A stretch of 64,000 nt of DNA from contig NZ_VTRS01000008.1 in assembly GCF_008641065.1 (NCBI RefSeq), positions 1-64,000 on the forward strand. The letters run 5' to 3'. The translations under genes were made by a program, and so were the position numbers. The stretch's first letter is position 1, and every line of letters begins with the position of its first letter. Shown here piece by piece: positions 54,635 through 62,577 of the stretch. Source of the DNA: Rhabdaerophilum calidifontis (lineage in GTDB: Bacteria; Pseudomonadota; Alphaproteobacteria; Rhizobiales; Beijerinckiaceae). Below the pieces are notes generated by a model. That model was not told where the DNA came from and made no database searches. It was given only the letters and a program-made list of their open reading frames with translations.

Positions 54635-55492
54635 TCAGTCCGCGAACACCACCGTCTTGCCGCCATTGAGGATGACTCGGTTCTCGAGATGGTAGCGCAC
54701 GGCGCGCGCGAGCACGCGGCGTTCGATGTCGCGCCCCTTGCGGATCAGGTCCTCCGGCGTGTCGCGATGGCTGATGCGCTCGACATCCTGCTCGATGATC
54801 GGTCCCTCGTCGAGATCGCTCGTCACGTAATGCGCGGTCGCGCCGATCAGCTTCACGCCGCGCTCATGCGCCTGATGATAGGGCTTCGCGCCCTTGAATC
54901 CCGGCAGGAAGGAATGGTGGATGTTGATGCAGCGCCCGGCCAGCTTCGCCGCGAGCCCGTCCGAGAGCACCTGCATGTAGCGCGCGAGCACGACGAGATC
55001 CGTCTCCGCCGCGCGGATCAGATCCCAGATCGCGCTTTCCTGCTCGAGCTTCGTCGCCTTGCTCACCGGGCAATGATGGAAGGCGAGGCCGGTGAAATCG
55101 AGATGCGCGTAGGTCTCGCGCGGATGGTTGGCGATGATGCCGACGATCTCCATCGCGAGTTCGCCGATCCGCCAGCGATAGAGCAGGTCGGCGAGGCAAT
55201 GATCGAAGCGCGAGACGAGGATCATCACCCGCGGCCGGTGCGCGCGCGGCGTGATCCGCCAGCGCATCCCGAAGCGCGCGGCCAGCGCGCCGAAGGCCGG
55301 AACCGGGTCGGCCGCGGCCGTTGCGGTCGCCGCGCCGAACACCACCCGCATGAAGAACTGGCCGCTCTGCGCGTCGTCGAATTGCTGGGCGTCGAGGATC
55401 GTGTAGCCGGCCTCGAACAGATGCGTCGCGACGGCGGCAACGATGCCGGGCCGGTCGGGACAGGACAGGGACAGGACATGCTCGGCAATCAT
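54635..55492 (-). CDS. purU: Formyltetrahydrofolate deformylase
   Basis: A 285-residue enzyme that hydrolyses 10-formyl-THF to formate and THF. An N-terminal ACT domain ([20 protein letters not shown], in part) is followed by the formyl-transferase-like catalytic domain: [20 protein letters not shown] (in part) with the catalytic histidine, and [20 protein letters not shown] (in part) with the aspartate. The ATG at 55490-55492 is the family start ([11 protein letters not shown]). It is 68 bp upstream of dgcN on the same strand. A one-carbon balance role is known for the family; no direct tie to D-glutamate use is evident. Confidence 0.94.
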   Translation of the reverse strand: MIAEHVLSLSCPDRPGIVAAVATHLFEAGYTILDAQQFDDAQSGQFFMRVVFGAATATAAADPVPAFGALAARFGMRWRITPRAHRPRVMILVSRFDHCLADLLYRWRIGELAMEIVGIIANHPRETYAHLDFTGLAFHHCPVSKATKLEQESAIWDLIRAAETDLVVLARYMQVLSDGLAAKLAGRCINIHHSFLPGFKGAKPYHQAHERGVKLIGATAHYVTSDLDEGPIIEQDVERISHRDTPEDLIRKGRDIERRVLARAVRYHLENRVILNGGKTVVFAD

Positions 55493-55609
55493 GGCGGGGT
55501 TCCGAGGGCGGCAATCGCGGGCATCGCTCCGGGCTGCCCCGGCGGGAAGCGAGCCTCTAACCCGCCGGCGGATCGCGTCAAGTCCGATGCTGGCCGCGTC
55601 GGCGGCCGC

Positions 55610-55828
55610 TCACCAATCGAGGCGCGGCGACAGGCGGTGGAGCAGCACGTCGAAACGCCGTGCCGCGCGCGGGTCGCTCCGGCGCAGTGCGACGCAGGCC
55701 GCGCCCGCGTGCCGGCACGCCTCCTCGACCCTTCCGGCCTCGGCGAGCGCGACGAGGCTCGAGAGCAGGATCCCCGCGAGCCGTTCGACCGGCTCACGGG
55801 CGATTTCCGGTTCCGGGGATTCGTTCAC
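55610..55828 (-). CDS. Small coupled protein in NO-response cluster
   Basis: A 72-residue protein I do not recognise. It starts at a GTG overlapping the stop of the Nfu-N/DUF59 gene (GTGA), so translation is coupled. It is predicted all-helical, with an acidic N-terminus (MNESPEPEIAREPVERLAG) and an Arg/Ala-rich C-terminus with two cysteines (EACRHAGAACVALRR). It is the last gene of the minus-strand cluster. A longer ATG at 55891 lies inside the upstream gene and is less likely. Confidence 0.6.
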   Translation of the reverse strand: MNESPEPEIAREPVERLAGILLSSLVALAEAGRVEEACRHAGAACVALRRSDPRAARRFDVLLHRLSPRLDW

Positions 55829-56442
55829 CACGGGTTGCGCCTCCGGGTGAGTTCCGCCTTGGCGGCATCGCTCATCATCTCCGGGTTCCATGGCGGATCA
55901 TAGCTCAGGCGGACATCGACAGCCTCGATCCCCGCCACGCCGCGCGCCGCCTCGGCGGCGCCGTTCTGGAGATAATCGGTGGCGGGGCAGCCGCGCGTCG
56001 TGGTCGTCATGGTGATGGCAGCGAGGGTGTCGATGATATCGATATCGTAGATCAGGCCGAGATCGACGATGTTGAAGCCGAGCTCGGGGTCGATCACCTG
56101 CCGCAGCGCGGTGCGGATCCTGTCGGCCGCCAGGGCGCCGGAATCGGCGCCCTCGGGGGGCAGCGTCACATGCGGCGCGCCGGAGAGGAAATGCTCCATC
56201 ACCACGCCGAGGATCGCCGGCTTGAGATGCGTCCAGGCATCGGGTTCGGCGCGCACGACGATCGCATCGCCCTCAAGCGTCACCCCGGCGATTCCGGCGA
56301 TGTCGAACAGCCGCGTCGCGAGCGGCGAGAGATGGCGCCGGTTCCGGTCGGCGATGTCCAGCCGGCCGCCGGGAAAGACCGCCTGGCCGGGCAGGAATCG
56401 CAACCGTCCGGGGTCGGGCGTTGCTTCGATCTGGATGAACAT
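55825..56442 (-). CDS. Fusion of Nfu N-terminal domain with MIP18/DUF59 iron-sulfur assembly domain
   Basis: A 205-residue protein. Residues 1-90 are a typical Nfu N-terminal domain (MFIQIEATPDPGRLRFLPGQ, then LKPAILGVVMEHFLSG). Residues about 105-205 are the MIP18/DUF59 domain found in iron-sulfur carriers (RQVIDPELGFNIVDLGLIYD, in part; TTTTRGCPATDY with the functional cysteine; YDPPWNPEMMSDAAKAEL). The Nfu C-terminal scaffold domain with its CxxC is absent and replaced by DUF59. The ATG at 56440-56442 follows GAGGAGAATCGC. In a nitric-oxide cluster it likely helps rebuild damaged iron-sulfur clusters. Confidence 0.85.
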   Translation of the reverse strand: MFIQIEATPDPGRLRFLPGQAVFPGGRLDIADRNRRHLSPLATRLFDIAGIAGVTLEGDAIVVRAEPDAWTHLKPAILGVVMEHFLSGAPHVTLPPEGADSGALAADRIRTALRQVIDPELGFNIVDLGLIYDIDIIDTLAAITMTTTTRGCPATDYLQNGAAEAARGVAGIEAVDVRLSYDPPWNPEMMSDAAKAELTRRRNPW

Positions 56443-56479
56443 CGCGATTCTCCTCAGGGTTCGGCTGTTGCGCGGCGCG

Positions 56480-56719
56480 TCACGCCGCCGGCGGGTGGAA
56501 CAGCACCTCCCAATCGCCGCCGTCGATCTCCCGCGCCTCATGCGTGAAGCCGCGCGCCCCCAGCACCGAGAAGAGCGGTGCTGGCTTGAAGGTCGCGAGG
56601 AGTCGCAGGCCCTGCCCCGGCGCGAGACCGGCGATTGCGGTCATGATGGCCTCGAAGGGCTCGCCGCCCCCGCGCAGGATGGGGCGGACATCGAGTTCGG
56701 CGAAGGAGGTGGTGTGCAT
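56480..56719 (-). CDS. DUF2249 protein (copy 1)
   Basis: A 79-residue TusA-like-fold small protein. It has ELDVRPILRGGGEPFEAI, GLRLLATFKPAPLFSVL and a C-terminal DWEVLFHPPA, typical of DUF2249, which occurs with denitrification and NO-detoxification genes. It lacks the N-terminal CPxP cysteine of TusA, so it is not a sulfur carrier in the usual sense. It is 15 bp downstream of the membrane protein gene, with GGGAGACG before the ATG at 56717-56719. A second DUF2249 protein is at 58147. Confidence 0.85.
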   Translation of the reverse strand: MHTTSFAELDVRPILRGGGEPFEAIMTAIAGLAPGQGLRLLATFKPAPLFSVLGARGFTHEAREIDGGDWEVLFHPPAA

Positions 56720-56734
56720 GGTCGTCTCCCGGTT

Positions 56735-58090
56735 TCAGGGTTTGCGGATATCGGCGAAGAGCAGGCGCGGTGCGCGGGCGCCGGGCGGCAGGCGAAGCGC
56801 ACCGGCGATATCGGCCAGGCGCCGGATCCGCAGCAATTCGCCGACGATGCCGAGCGTCGCGACGAGGAGCAGGGCGGCGATGATCCGGAATCCGGTCGGC
56901 TGCCCGAGCAGCAGGAATGCCGTGCCGGTCCAGACCGCGCCGAAATAGAGCAGGAACCAGGGCCGCGCGCGGCTTTCGACAACGAGATCCTGCACGCGCG
57001 GCGTCGCCGTCCGGCCGAGGACCGGGCCATAGCATTCGAGCCAGGTGATGAAGGCGACGATCTTGAACAGTTTCGCGAGCCCCAGCCCGGAGAGCCAGCC
57101 GAAGACGAGCAGGAAGGTGAGCGCGCCGATCTGATCCTCGAGCCGGCCCAGAACGGCGAGCCCGAGCCCGAGCAGCATGGCGGCGGCGAGCGAGCCGAGC
57201 GCGAAGCCGGCCATGCGGCTGTTGAGCTCGATGTGCCGCCGCAGCCGCGCCCGGTAGAGATGGCGGATATCCGCGCCATAGAGTGCGAGCGCCGCCGCGC
57301 CGAGAATCCCGCCGAGGCACAGCGCATGGATGGGGTCGCCCTCGCGCAGGATGACCGCGCTCCCGCCGAGGATCGCGATCGCGAGCGCCGCACTGCCGAG
57401 CAGCAGCGCCGCCTTCGGGCGGCGGCCGGCGAGTTCCGGCGCCAGCATGAACATCGCCAGCAGCCGGTAACTGACGCCGATCGCGGTGAAGGTGAGCCAG
57501 CCGCCGAAACCCGCAAGCGCATGCAGCGGCAGCGCCGGTCCCGCCAGCGCGGCAAGCGCCGGCGCCTCGGTGATCCCGCCATGGACCAGCGCGAAGATGA
57601 TGCCGAGGCTCGCGGTCGCGACGAGGCTCGCGAGCCCGGCGACGACGAACCATGCGGGCAGCGACCAGGCGGGCGCCGCGCGCAGGGTCCGCGCGAGCGC
57701 CCAGAGCACGAGCCCGAAGCCGAGCCCGAGCAGCAGCGCGGCACAGGCGAAGAGCGGATGCCCGGTCTGGATCCGTCCCCCGAATTGCAGGAAGGCGAGG
57801 ATCAGCGCCGCGAGACCGCCGAGCAGCGACAGCAATGCCGGCAATGCGAGCGAGGCGCTCCGGAGCGGCGAGGCGACGAGCACCGGCACGAATTGCAGCA
57901 ATGCCCCGCACATCAGCAGGCTCAGCCAGCCGATCGCGACGATATGGACGAGGATGAGCGTTTCCGGCGCGCGCAGCGGCGCGGCAGGAAAGCCGAAGCC
58001 GAGCGCCATCAGCAGCTCGGCCGCGAGCAGCGCCGCGAGCGCCGCGCTGAAATAGGACATCGTCCAGCGGGATAGCGAGACGCCGACCAT
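56735..58090 (-). CDS. Polytopic membrane protein, NnrS/heme-copper-like, of NO-response cluster
   Basis: A 451-residue integral membrane protein with about 12 predicted spans (YFSAALAALLAAELLMALGF; ETLILVHIVAIGWLSLLM). Scattered in-membrane histidines lie in LILVHIVAIG, ALVHGGITE, LPLHALAGFGG and DPIHALCLGG. The shape is like NnrS and subunit I of heme-copper oxidases, and such genes sit beside DUF2249 and truncated globin genes. A role as heme-binding membrane protein in NO tolerance is likely by context but unproven. The ATG at 58088-58090 has GGAGGTTCGC. A perfect hairpin lies just upstream. Confidence 0.75.
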   Translation of the reverse strand: MVGVSLSRWTMSYFSAALAALLAAELLMALGFGFPAAPLRAPETLILVHIVAIGWLSLLMCGALLQFVPVLVASPLRSASLALPALLSLLGGLAALILAFLQFGGRIQTGHPLFACAALLLGLGFGLVLWALARTLRAAPAWSLPAWFVVAGLASLVATASLGIIFALVHGGITEAPALAALAGPALPLHALAGFGGWLTFTAIGVSYRLLAMFMLAPELAGRRPKAALLLGSAALAIAILGGSAVILREGDPIHALCLGGILGAAALALYGADIRHLYRARLRRHIELNSRMAGFALGSLAAAMLLGLGLAVLGRLEDQIGALTFLLVFGWLSGLGLAKLFKIVAFITWLECYGPVLGRTATPRVQDLVVESRARPWFLLYFGAVWTGTAFLLLGQPTGFRIIAALLLVATLGIVGELLRIRRLADIAGALRLPPGARAPRLLFADIRKP

Positions 58091-58107
58091 GCGAACCTCC
58101 GATACGG

Positions 58108-58135
58108 CCCCGCATCCACGCCAGTGGATGCGGGG
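58108..58135 (-). other. Perfect 12-bp intercistronic hairpin
   Basis: CCCCGCATCCAC, loop GCCA and GTGGATGCGGGG form a perfect 12-bp stem between the second DUF2249 gene and the membrane protein gene. It is followed on the transcribed (minus) strand by the ribosome site, not by a U-tract. It is therefore probably an mRNA processing or stability element; partial termination is possible. Confidence 0.6.
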
Positions 58136-58146
58136 CGGGATGCGCC

Positions 58147-58404
58147 TCAGGCGGCCGCGGCGACCTTGCCGATCTCGACGCGCCAGACCTCGGGACCGCG
58201 CTCGAGATAGGTCCAGGAGAACTGCTTCGGATATTCCGCCTCGAGCTGGTAATAGAGCGGCTTCGGATCGTGGTCGTTGACGAGCACGAAGGCCGCGCCG
58301 GGCGTCAGTTCCGCCACGAGCTGGAAGATCTTCTGATGCCGCTGGGCGGGCACCAGCGCGCGGACATCGACGATGTTGGCCTCGCTCTGGACCGGGTTCG
58401 ACAT
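58147..58404 (-). CDS. DUF2249 protein (copy 2)
   Basis: An 85-residue DUF2249 protein. It has VDVRALVPAQRHQKIFQLV, GAAFVLVNDHDPKPLYYQL and SWTYLERGPEVWRVEIGK, matching the family with its conserved HDPKPL. This form is the one usually linked to hemerythrin-like and NO-related genes. The longer upstream frame is a shadow of the globin gene, so the ATG at 58402-58404 is used. It lies between the globin and the membrane protein on one transcript. Confidence 0.88.
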   Translation of the reverse strand: MSNPVQSEANIVDVRALVPAQRHQKIFQLVAELTPGAAFVLVNDHDPKPLYYQLEAEYPKQFSWTYLERGPEVWRVEIGKVAAAA

Positions 58405-58472
58405 AGACAGGCTCCATGGGTCGCGATGGGGATCCGATGCTGCGGTGCGACCGGCCCGCAGCGCGGGGGTGC

Positions 58473-58910
58473 TCAGCCGGAGGTGACGGCCTCCAGGCGG
58501 ATGCCGGAGCGTCCGGCGAGGCGGAAGCTCGCCGCCATCCGCACGGCGCGGCTGCGGAAGATTTCCGCCTGCGCCGGCGTGCAATGCCGGGCGAGTGCGG
58601 CGTCGAAAAGCTGGAGCCAGATCGCGTAATGGACGTCCTCGACGCCCGGCAGGCCGAGATGCGCCTGCATCGGCGTGCCTTTGTAGGCGCCGGTCAGCAG
58701 CGTGACGCTCGACCAGAACCGCGTGAGCTTCTCGAGATGCGCATCCCAATCGGTGATCCGGCTCTCGAAGATCGGGCCGAGTGCCGGGTCGCGGCGGACC
58801 ATCCCGTAGAAGCTCGTGACGATCCGCGCGATGAGCGCCTCGTCGATCCCGACTGCGAGACCGGGCGCCTTCGGATGCGGATCTCTCGCAAGGGGCAGGT
58901 GCATCGCCAT
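58473..58910 (-). CDS. Group III truncated hemoglobin
   Basis: A 145-residue 2-on-2 globin. It has LIARIVTSFYGMVRRDPALG (in part) with Tyr35 at the B10 position, FESRITDWDAHLEKLTRFW (in part) and a histidine pair near 84 (AHLGLP) and 94 (DVHYAIWLQLF), one of which is the proximal heme ligand. Group III globins protect against nitric oxide. The gene is first on the minus strand and diverges from an NsrR-like gene, the classic arrangement for NO-induced expression. The ATG at 58908-58910 is used; one at 58904 is also possible. Confidence 0.92.
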   Translation of the reverse strand: MAMHLPLARDPHPKAPGLAVGIDEALIARIVTSFYGMVRRDPALGPIFESRITDWDAHLEKLTRFWSSVTLLTGAYKGTPMQAHLGLPGVEDVHYAIWLQLFDAALARHCTPAQAEIFRSRAVRMAASFRLAGRSGIRLEAVTSG

Positions 58911-59011
58911 GGGTTCGGTCGGTCAAAGCGTAAAAGATCGATTGAAAATATTTCTATCACGGATGCAGGGCAAAAGATATACCCTTTTTATGATTTTAAG
59001 GATGGGCTGAC
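58911..59011. promoter_or_regulatory. Divergent NsrR-type control region
   Basis: About 100 bp between the globin and the Rrf2 gene is strikingly A+T-rich for this window. AAAAGAT occurs twice in direct orientation (58932-58938 and 58972-58978), and GAAAATATTTC is a near-palindrome in between. It should hold both promoters and the regulator's operator. No perfect long palindrome was found. Confidence 0.5.
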
Positions 59012-59467
59012 ATGCGTTTGACGATGCTCACCGATTATGCCCTACGCCTGCTGATGCTCGCGCAGGCGGCCGGGGATCGGCTGGTCACGATCGAGGAGGC
59101 GACGCGGCGCTACGGGGTCTCGCGCGGGCATATGATGAAAGTCGCCAATGTGCTCACCCGCGCCGGCATCCTGGTCGCGGTGCGCGGCCGTTCCGGCGGG
59201 CTGCGGCTCGCGCATCCGCCGGAGGAGATCCGCCTCGGCGCGGTGGTGCGCGCCACCGAGCCGGATTTCGCGCTGGTCGAATGCTACACGACCGGCAATG
59301 GCTGCGCGATCACCGGAACCTGCCGGCTGCCGCGCATCCTCAATGCCGGGCTTGCGGCGTTCGTGGCGGCGCTCGACCAGTATACGCTCGCCGATCTGCG
59401 CCATTCGGCCGATGCGCTGATGCTCGATTCCGTGCCGCCTGGCGGTGCCCGGCATCCGGATGCCTAG
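59012..59467 (+). CDS. nsrR: Rrf2-family nitric-oxide-sensing regulator, NsrR-like
   Basis: A 151-residue winged-helix repressor. It opens with MRLTMLTDYALRLLM, the typical start of NsrR, then GVSRGHMMKVANVL as the recognition helix and VRGRSGGLRLA as the wing. Cys91, Cys98 and Cys104 (ECYTTGNGCAITGTC) supply the iron-sulfur cluster ligands that react with NO. Spacing differs slightly from the E. coli protein, which is common. It diverges from the globin-DUF2249-membrane protein genes, which it probably represses in the absence of NO. Confidence 0.9.
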   Translation: MRLTMLTDYALRLLMLAQAAGDRLVTIEEATRRYGVSRGHMMKVANVLTRAGILVAVRGRSGGLRLAHPPEEIRLGAVVRATEPDFALVECYTTGNGCAITGTCRLPRILNAGLAAFVAALDQYTLADLRHSADALMLDSVPPGGARHPDA

Positions 59468-59527
59468 CGAACGCGTTTTCCGAGCGCGCGGCGGCCGGTC
59501 GATCTCATGCCGTCGGAAGGGGCCTGC

Positions 59528-60358
59528 CTAGGCCACCACTGCCCTGTCGGTCACGCGTCGCCAGGCGGCGCCGTCGGAGAAGGCGAGCACCGCGCCGCCG
59601 GCCTCGTTCGAGACGAAGGCGATGGCGCCGGCGCCGGCGGCGGCGGCGGCAGGCAGCCCCGCCACCGTGTAGCCCGCCACCCGCACCGGCCCGCCGGTCT
59701 GAAGCGCCACCGAGGGCGCGGTGATGCCGCCGATCCCCACCTTGCCGTCGCCGGCGACATGGATGGCGTTTGACCAGGCGGCGCCGTCGGCGGAGACCTT
59801 GAACGAAAAGGCATCCGTGCCCGCGAGCCCGATTTCCGCGCGGCCGGAGAACCCGGTCTGGAACAGCAGCGTGGCGGTGTCCGCGGCTGCCGCCTTGTTG
59901 ATCTTGAGCTGATGCCCCGCGCCCTCGTGGTTCAGCAGCGTCGCCGGCGCGTTCACGCTCAACCGGTTGGTCGTATCGGCCGTGGCGTTGACGCCGACAA
60001 GCGGGCGGTTCTGGAGCGTTCCGCCGGCGGCGACCCAGCCGGCGCCGTCGAAGCCGACGAGCCCCGCCTCGTCGGCGAGCCAGGCGACCCAGCCCGTCTC
60101 CGGCGCGTAGAAGGCCCAGGCCGCATCCTGCCAGGCGGCGATCTGGGTTGTCCGGCCAGCCCATGCGCCGGTCGCGCCGGCGGGCACGATGTAGCGATCG
60201 CCCTCGGTCGGGCTCGCCGGCGGCGCGGCGAGGCTCCGACTGGCGACCGCAAGCTGGACCAGGGCATCGAGCCGGCGCAGGCTTTCGTTGAGCGTTACGT
60301 GCTTCTGGGCCTGGCCGGCCGCGAGATAGGGCAGGGCAAGATTGGGGGTGGTGGACAT
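59528..60358 (-). CDS. DUF2793 phage/GTA tail-associated protein, orphan
   Basis: A 276-residue protein with the DUF2793 N-terminus (TPNLALPYLAAGQAQKHVTL in part, NESLRRLDALVQLAV) and the EGDRYIVPAGATGAW and WYD-like strands that follow. The C-terminal part ends in a fibre-like GAIAFVSNEAGGAVLAFSDG (in part). DUF2793 proteins occur among tail genes of alphaproteobacterial phages and gene transfer agents. None of the other structural genes is here, so it is an isolated gene between the NO cluster and the transketolase. The ATG at 60356-60358 follows CAGGAGCC. It may be a morphogenetic fragment or a recruited glycan-binding module. Confidence 0.8.
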   Translation of the reverse strand: MSTTPNLALPYLAAGQAQKHVTLNESLRRLDALVQLAVASRSLAAPPASPTEGDRYIVPAGATGAWAGRTTQIAAWQDAAWAFYAPETGWVAWLADEAGLVGFDGAGWVAAGGTLQNRPLVGVNATADTTNRLSVNAPATLLNHEGAGHQLKINKAAAADTATLLFQTGFSGRAEIGLAGTDAFSFKVSADGAAWSNAIHVAGDGKVGIGGITAPSVALQTGGPVRVAGYTVAGLPAAAAAGAGAIAFVSNEAGGAVLAFSDGAAWRRVTDRAVVA

Positions 60359-60429
60359 GGCGGCTCCTGACGCGCGGGGATTGCGCGCGCCAGTCTAGGA
60401 GCAGCCGGAGATGCGGGGATAAGTGCCCG

Positions 60430-61494
60430 TCAGAGCCATTCCCTGATCTGCGCCGCGACCGCCGCCGCCGAGATTCGGTAGCGGTCATGCAGTGTCGGCA
60501 GCGCGCCGGCGTCGAGGAACTCGTCGGGCAACGCGATCTGGCGAAAGCGCGGCGTCACGCCGGCGCGGAGCAGCGTCGCGGCCACCGCCTCGCCGAGGCC
60601 GCCGACGATCGTGTGATTCTCGGCGACCACGACCAGCCGGCCACCAATGCCCGCCTCGCGGAGGATCGTTTGCGTATCGAGCGGCTTGATGGTGGGCACG
60701 TGCAGCACCGCGACATCGACATTGTCCCTGCGCAGGGCTTCTGCCGCCTCCAGCGCCCGCATGGTCATGAGCCCGGTCGAGATCACCAGCACGTCGCGGC
60801 CGTCCCGGATCATCTTCGCCTTGCCGAGTTCGAAGCGGTAGCCGTATTCATCGAGCATGAGCGGCACGTTGCCGCGCAGCAGCCGCATATAGACCGGGCC
60901 CTTGTGCGCCGCGATCGCCGGCACCGCCTGGGCGATCTCGTGCGCGTCGCACGGATCGATGATCGTCATGTTCGGCAGGCCGCGGAAGATCGCGACATCC
61001 TCGGTCGCCTGGTGCGAGGGGCCGTAACCGGTCGTCAGCCCCGGCAGCGCGCAGACGATCTTCACGTCGAGCGCCTCCTCGGCAATCGCCATGCAGATGA
61101 AATCATAGGCCCGTCGCGAGGCGAACACGGCATAGGTGGTGGCGAAGGGCGTGAACCCCTCGCGCGCCAGCCCTGCGGCGGCGCTCATCAGCACGGCCTC
61201 GGCCATGCCCATCTGGTAAAACCGGTCCGGATGTGCTTTGGCGAAGACGTGGAGATCGGTGTATTTCGAGAGATCCGCCGTCAGCCCGACGATCTTGTCG
61301 TTCGTTTTCGCGAGTTCGACCAGCGCCTGGCCGAAGGGCGCGGGCGCGGTGCGCTGGCCCGGCGCGGCGATCGAGGCGATCATCGCCGAGGTCATCAGCC
61401 TTTCGCCGTTGGGGCCGCGGCGGACCGTGCGGGGCGTGGATTTCGATTCGCGCGTCGACAGGCCCGAAGGCGTGAAACCGGGAGCATGGGTCAT
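60430..61494 (-). CDS. Transketolase, C-terminal (pyrimidine/C) subunit
   Basis: A 354-residue second half of a split transketolase. It has FGQALVELAKTNDKIVGLTA (in part), FYQMGMAEAVLMSAAAGLAR (in part) with the glutamate that activates thiamine diphosphate, ATTYAVFASRRAYDFI and PSHQATEDVAIFRGLP (in part), then the C-terminal domain GRLVVVAENHTIVGGLGEAV (in part). Its ATG shares one base with the stop of the N-half gene (TGATG), so the two are made together. Split transketolases occur in sugar-catabolic pathways of bacteria (such as apulose use). The exact sugar is unknown. Confidence 0.9.
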   Translation of the reverse strand: MTHAPGFTPSGLSTRESKSTPRTVRRGPNGERLMTSAMIASIAAPGQRTAPAPFGQALVELAKTNDKIVGLTADLSKYTDLHVFAKAHPDRFYQMGMAEAVLMSAAAGLAREGFTPFATTYAVFASRRAYDFICMAIAEEALDVKIVCALPGLTTGYGPSHQATEDVAIFRGLPNMTIIDPCDAHEIAQAVPAIAAHKGPVYMRLLRGNVPLMLDEYGYRFELGKAKMIRDGRDVLVISTGLMTMRALEAAEALRRDNVDVAVLHVPTIKPLDTQTILREAGIGGRLVVVAENHTIVGGLGEAVAATLLRAGVTPRFRQIALPDEFLDAGALPTLHDRYRISAAAVAAQIREWL

Positions 61495-62396
61495 CAGGCG
61501 TCTCCCCGCGCGAGCGCCGCGTCGCGGGCGGCGTCGAGGATGTCTATCGCCTTCGCCCATTCATCCGCCTCGACGCGCAGGAAATGGTTGCGCTCGCGCG
61601 CTTCGAGGAAGGGCACGCCCTTGGCCATCTTGGTGTCGCAGATGATGACGCGCGGCCGCGGTTCCGCCAGCGCGCGGGCCGCGTCGAAGGCCGCGACCAG
61701 GGCCGGAATGTCGTTGCCGTCGACCCGGCTCACATGCCAGCCGAACGCCGCCCATTTCGGTTCGAGCGGCTCGAAATTCGACACCTCGACCGAGACGCCG
61801 TCCGCCTGCATCAGGTTCACGTCGACGATGGCGATCAGGTTGCCGAGCCGGTGCGAGGCGGCGGCCATGGCCGCCTCCCAGGTCGAGCCCTCGTCGAGTT
61901 CGCCGTCCGAGAGCAGGTTGTAGACGAAGGCCGGGTTGCGCTTGCGCTTCAGCCCCAGCGCGAAGCCCACCGCGATGCCGAGCCCGTGGCCGAGCGAGCC
62001 GCCGGTGATCTCCATGCCCGGCGTGTAGGCCGCCATGCCGGACATCGGCATCCGGCTGTCATCCGCGCCATAGGTCTCGATCTCGCCCTCGGGCAGGATT
62101 CCGGCCTCGATCAGCGCCGCGTAGAGCGCGATCGCATAATGCCCGATCGAGAGCAGGAACCGGTCCCGCCCCTCCCATTCCGGCTCGTCCGGGCGATAAT
62201 TCAGGGCGTGGAAATACGAGACCGCGAGCATGTCCGCCACGCCCAGGGCTTGCGCGATATAGCCCTGGCCCTGCACCTCGCCCATGCGCAATGCGTGGCG
62301 GCGGATGCGGTAGGCGCGTTCCGCGAGGCTGAGATTGGCGCCGTGCGGGCGCCTCGCGCCCGGCATCGCAAGAGCGGGCATTGCGGGGGTCGGCAT
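61494..62396 (-). CDS. Transketolase, N-terminal (thiamine-binding) subunit
   Basis: A 300-residue first half. It has RFLLSIGHYAIALYAALIEA (in part), GGSLGHGLGIAVGFALGLKR (in part) and the thiamine diphosphate motif SDGELDEGSTWEAAMAAASH (in part) with IVDVNLMQADG, then ICDTKMAKGVPFLE. The ATG at 62394-62396 has CCGGAGGAAC. The longer frame to 62507 is not supported. It diverges from the polyamine receptor gene. Confidence 0.92.
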   Translation of the reverse strand: MPTPAMPALAMPGARRPHGANLSLAERAYRIRRHALRMGEVQGQGYIAQALGVADMLAVSYFHALNYRPDEPEWEGRDRFLLSIGHYAIALYAALIEAGILPEGEIETYGADDSRMPMSGMAAYTPGMEITGGSLGHGLGIAVGFALGLKRKRNPAFVYNLLSDGELDEGSTWEAAMAAASHRLGNLIAIVDVNLMQADGVSVEVSNFEPLEPKWAAFGWHVSRVDGNDIPALVAAFDAARALAEPRPRVIICDTKMAKGVPFLEARERNHFLRVEADEWAKAIDILDAARDAALARGDA

Positions 62397-62577
62397 GGGA
62401 GTTCCTCCGGAGCGGCCGGATGTCCCGGCTCTGTGCGGCGAGCCTCGCCCAGGCAAGCCTTGGAAATCAAGCCTGATTCCGCCTTCGCGTGTCGCGACCG
62501 ATTGCATCGGTTCGGGGAGTTGCTACTCTCCCCGCTGATCGGCCGGCGGCCGAGCCTTTCTTTCCCGGAGGATTCCC
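62397..62577. promoter_or_regulatory. Divergent region between transketolase and polyamine receptor
   Basis: 181 bp separate the two start codons, so two promoters are expected. TTGCATCGG and TGCTACTCT around 62502-62530 are loosely promoter-like for the plus strand. No clear operator was seen. Confidence 0.3.
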
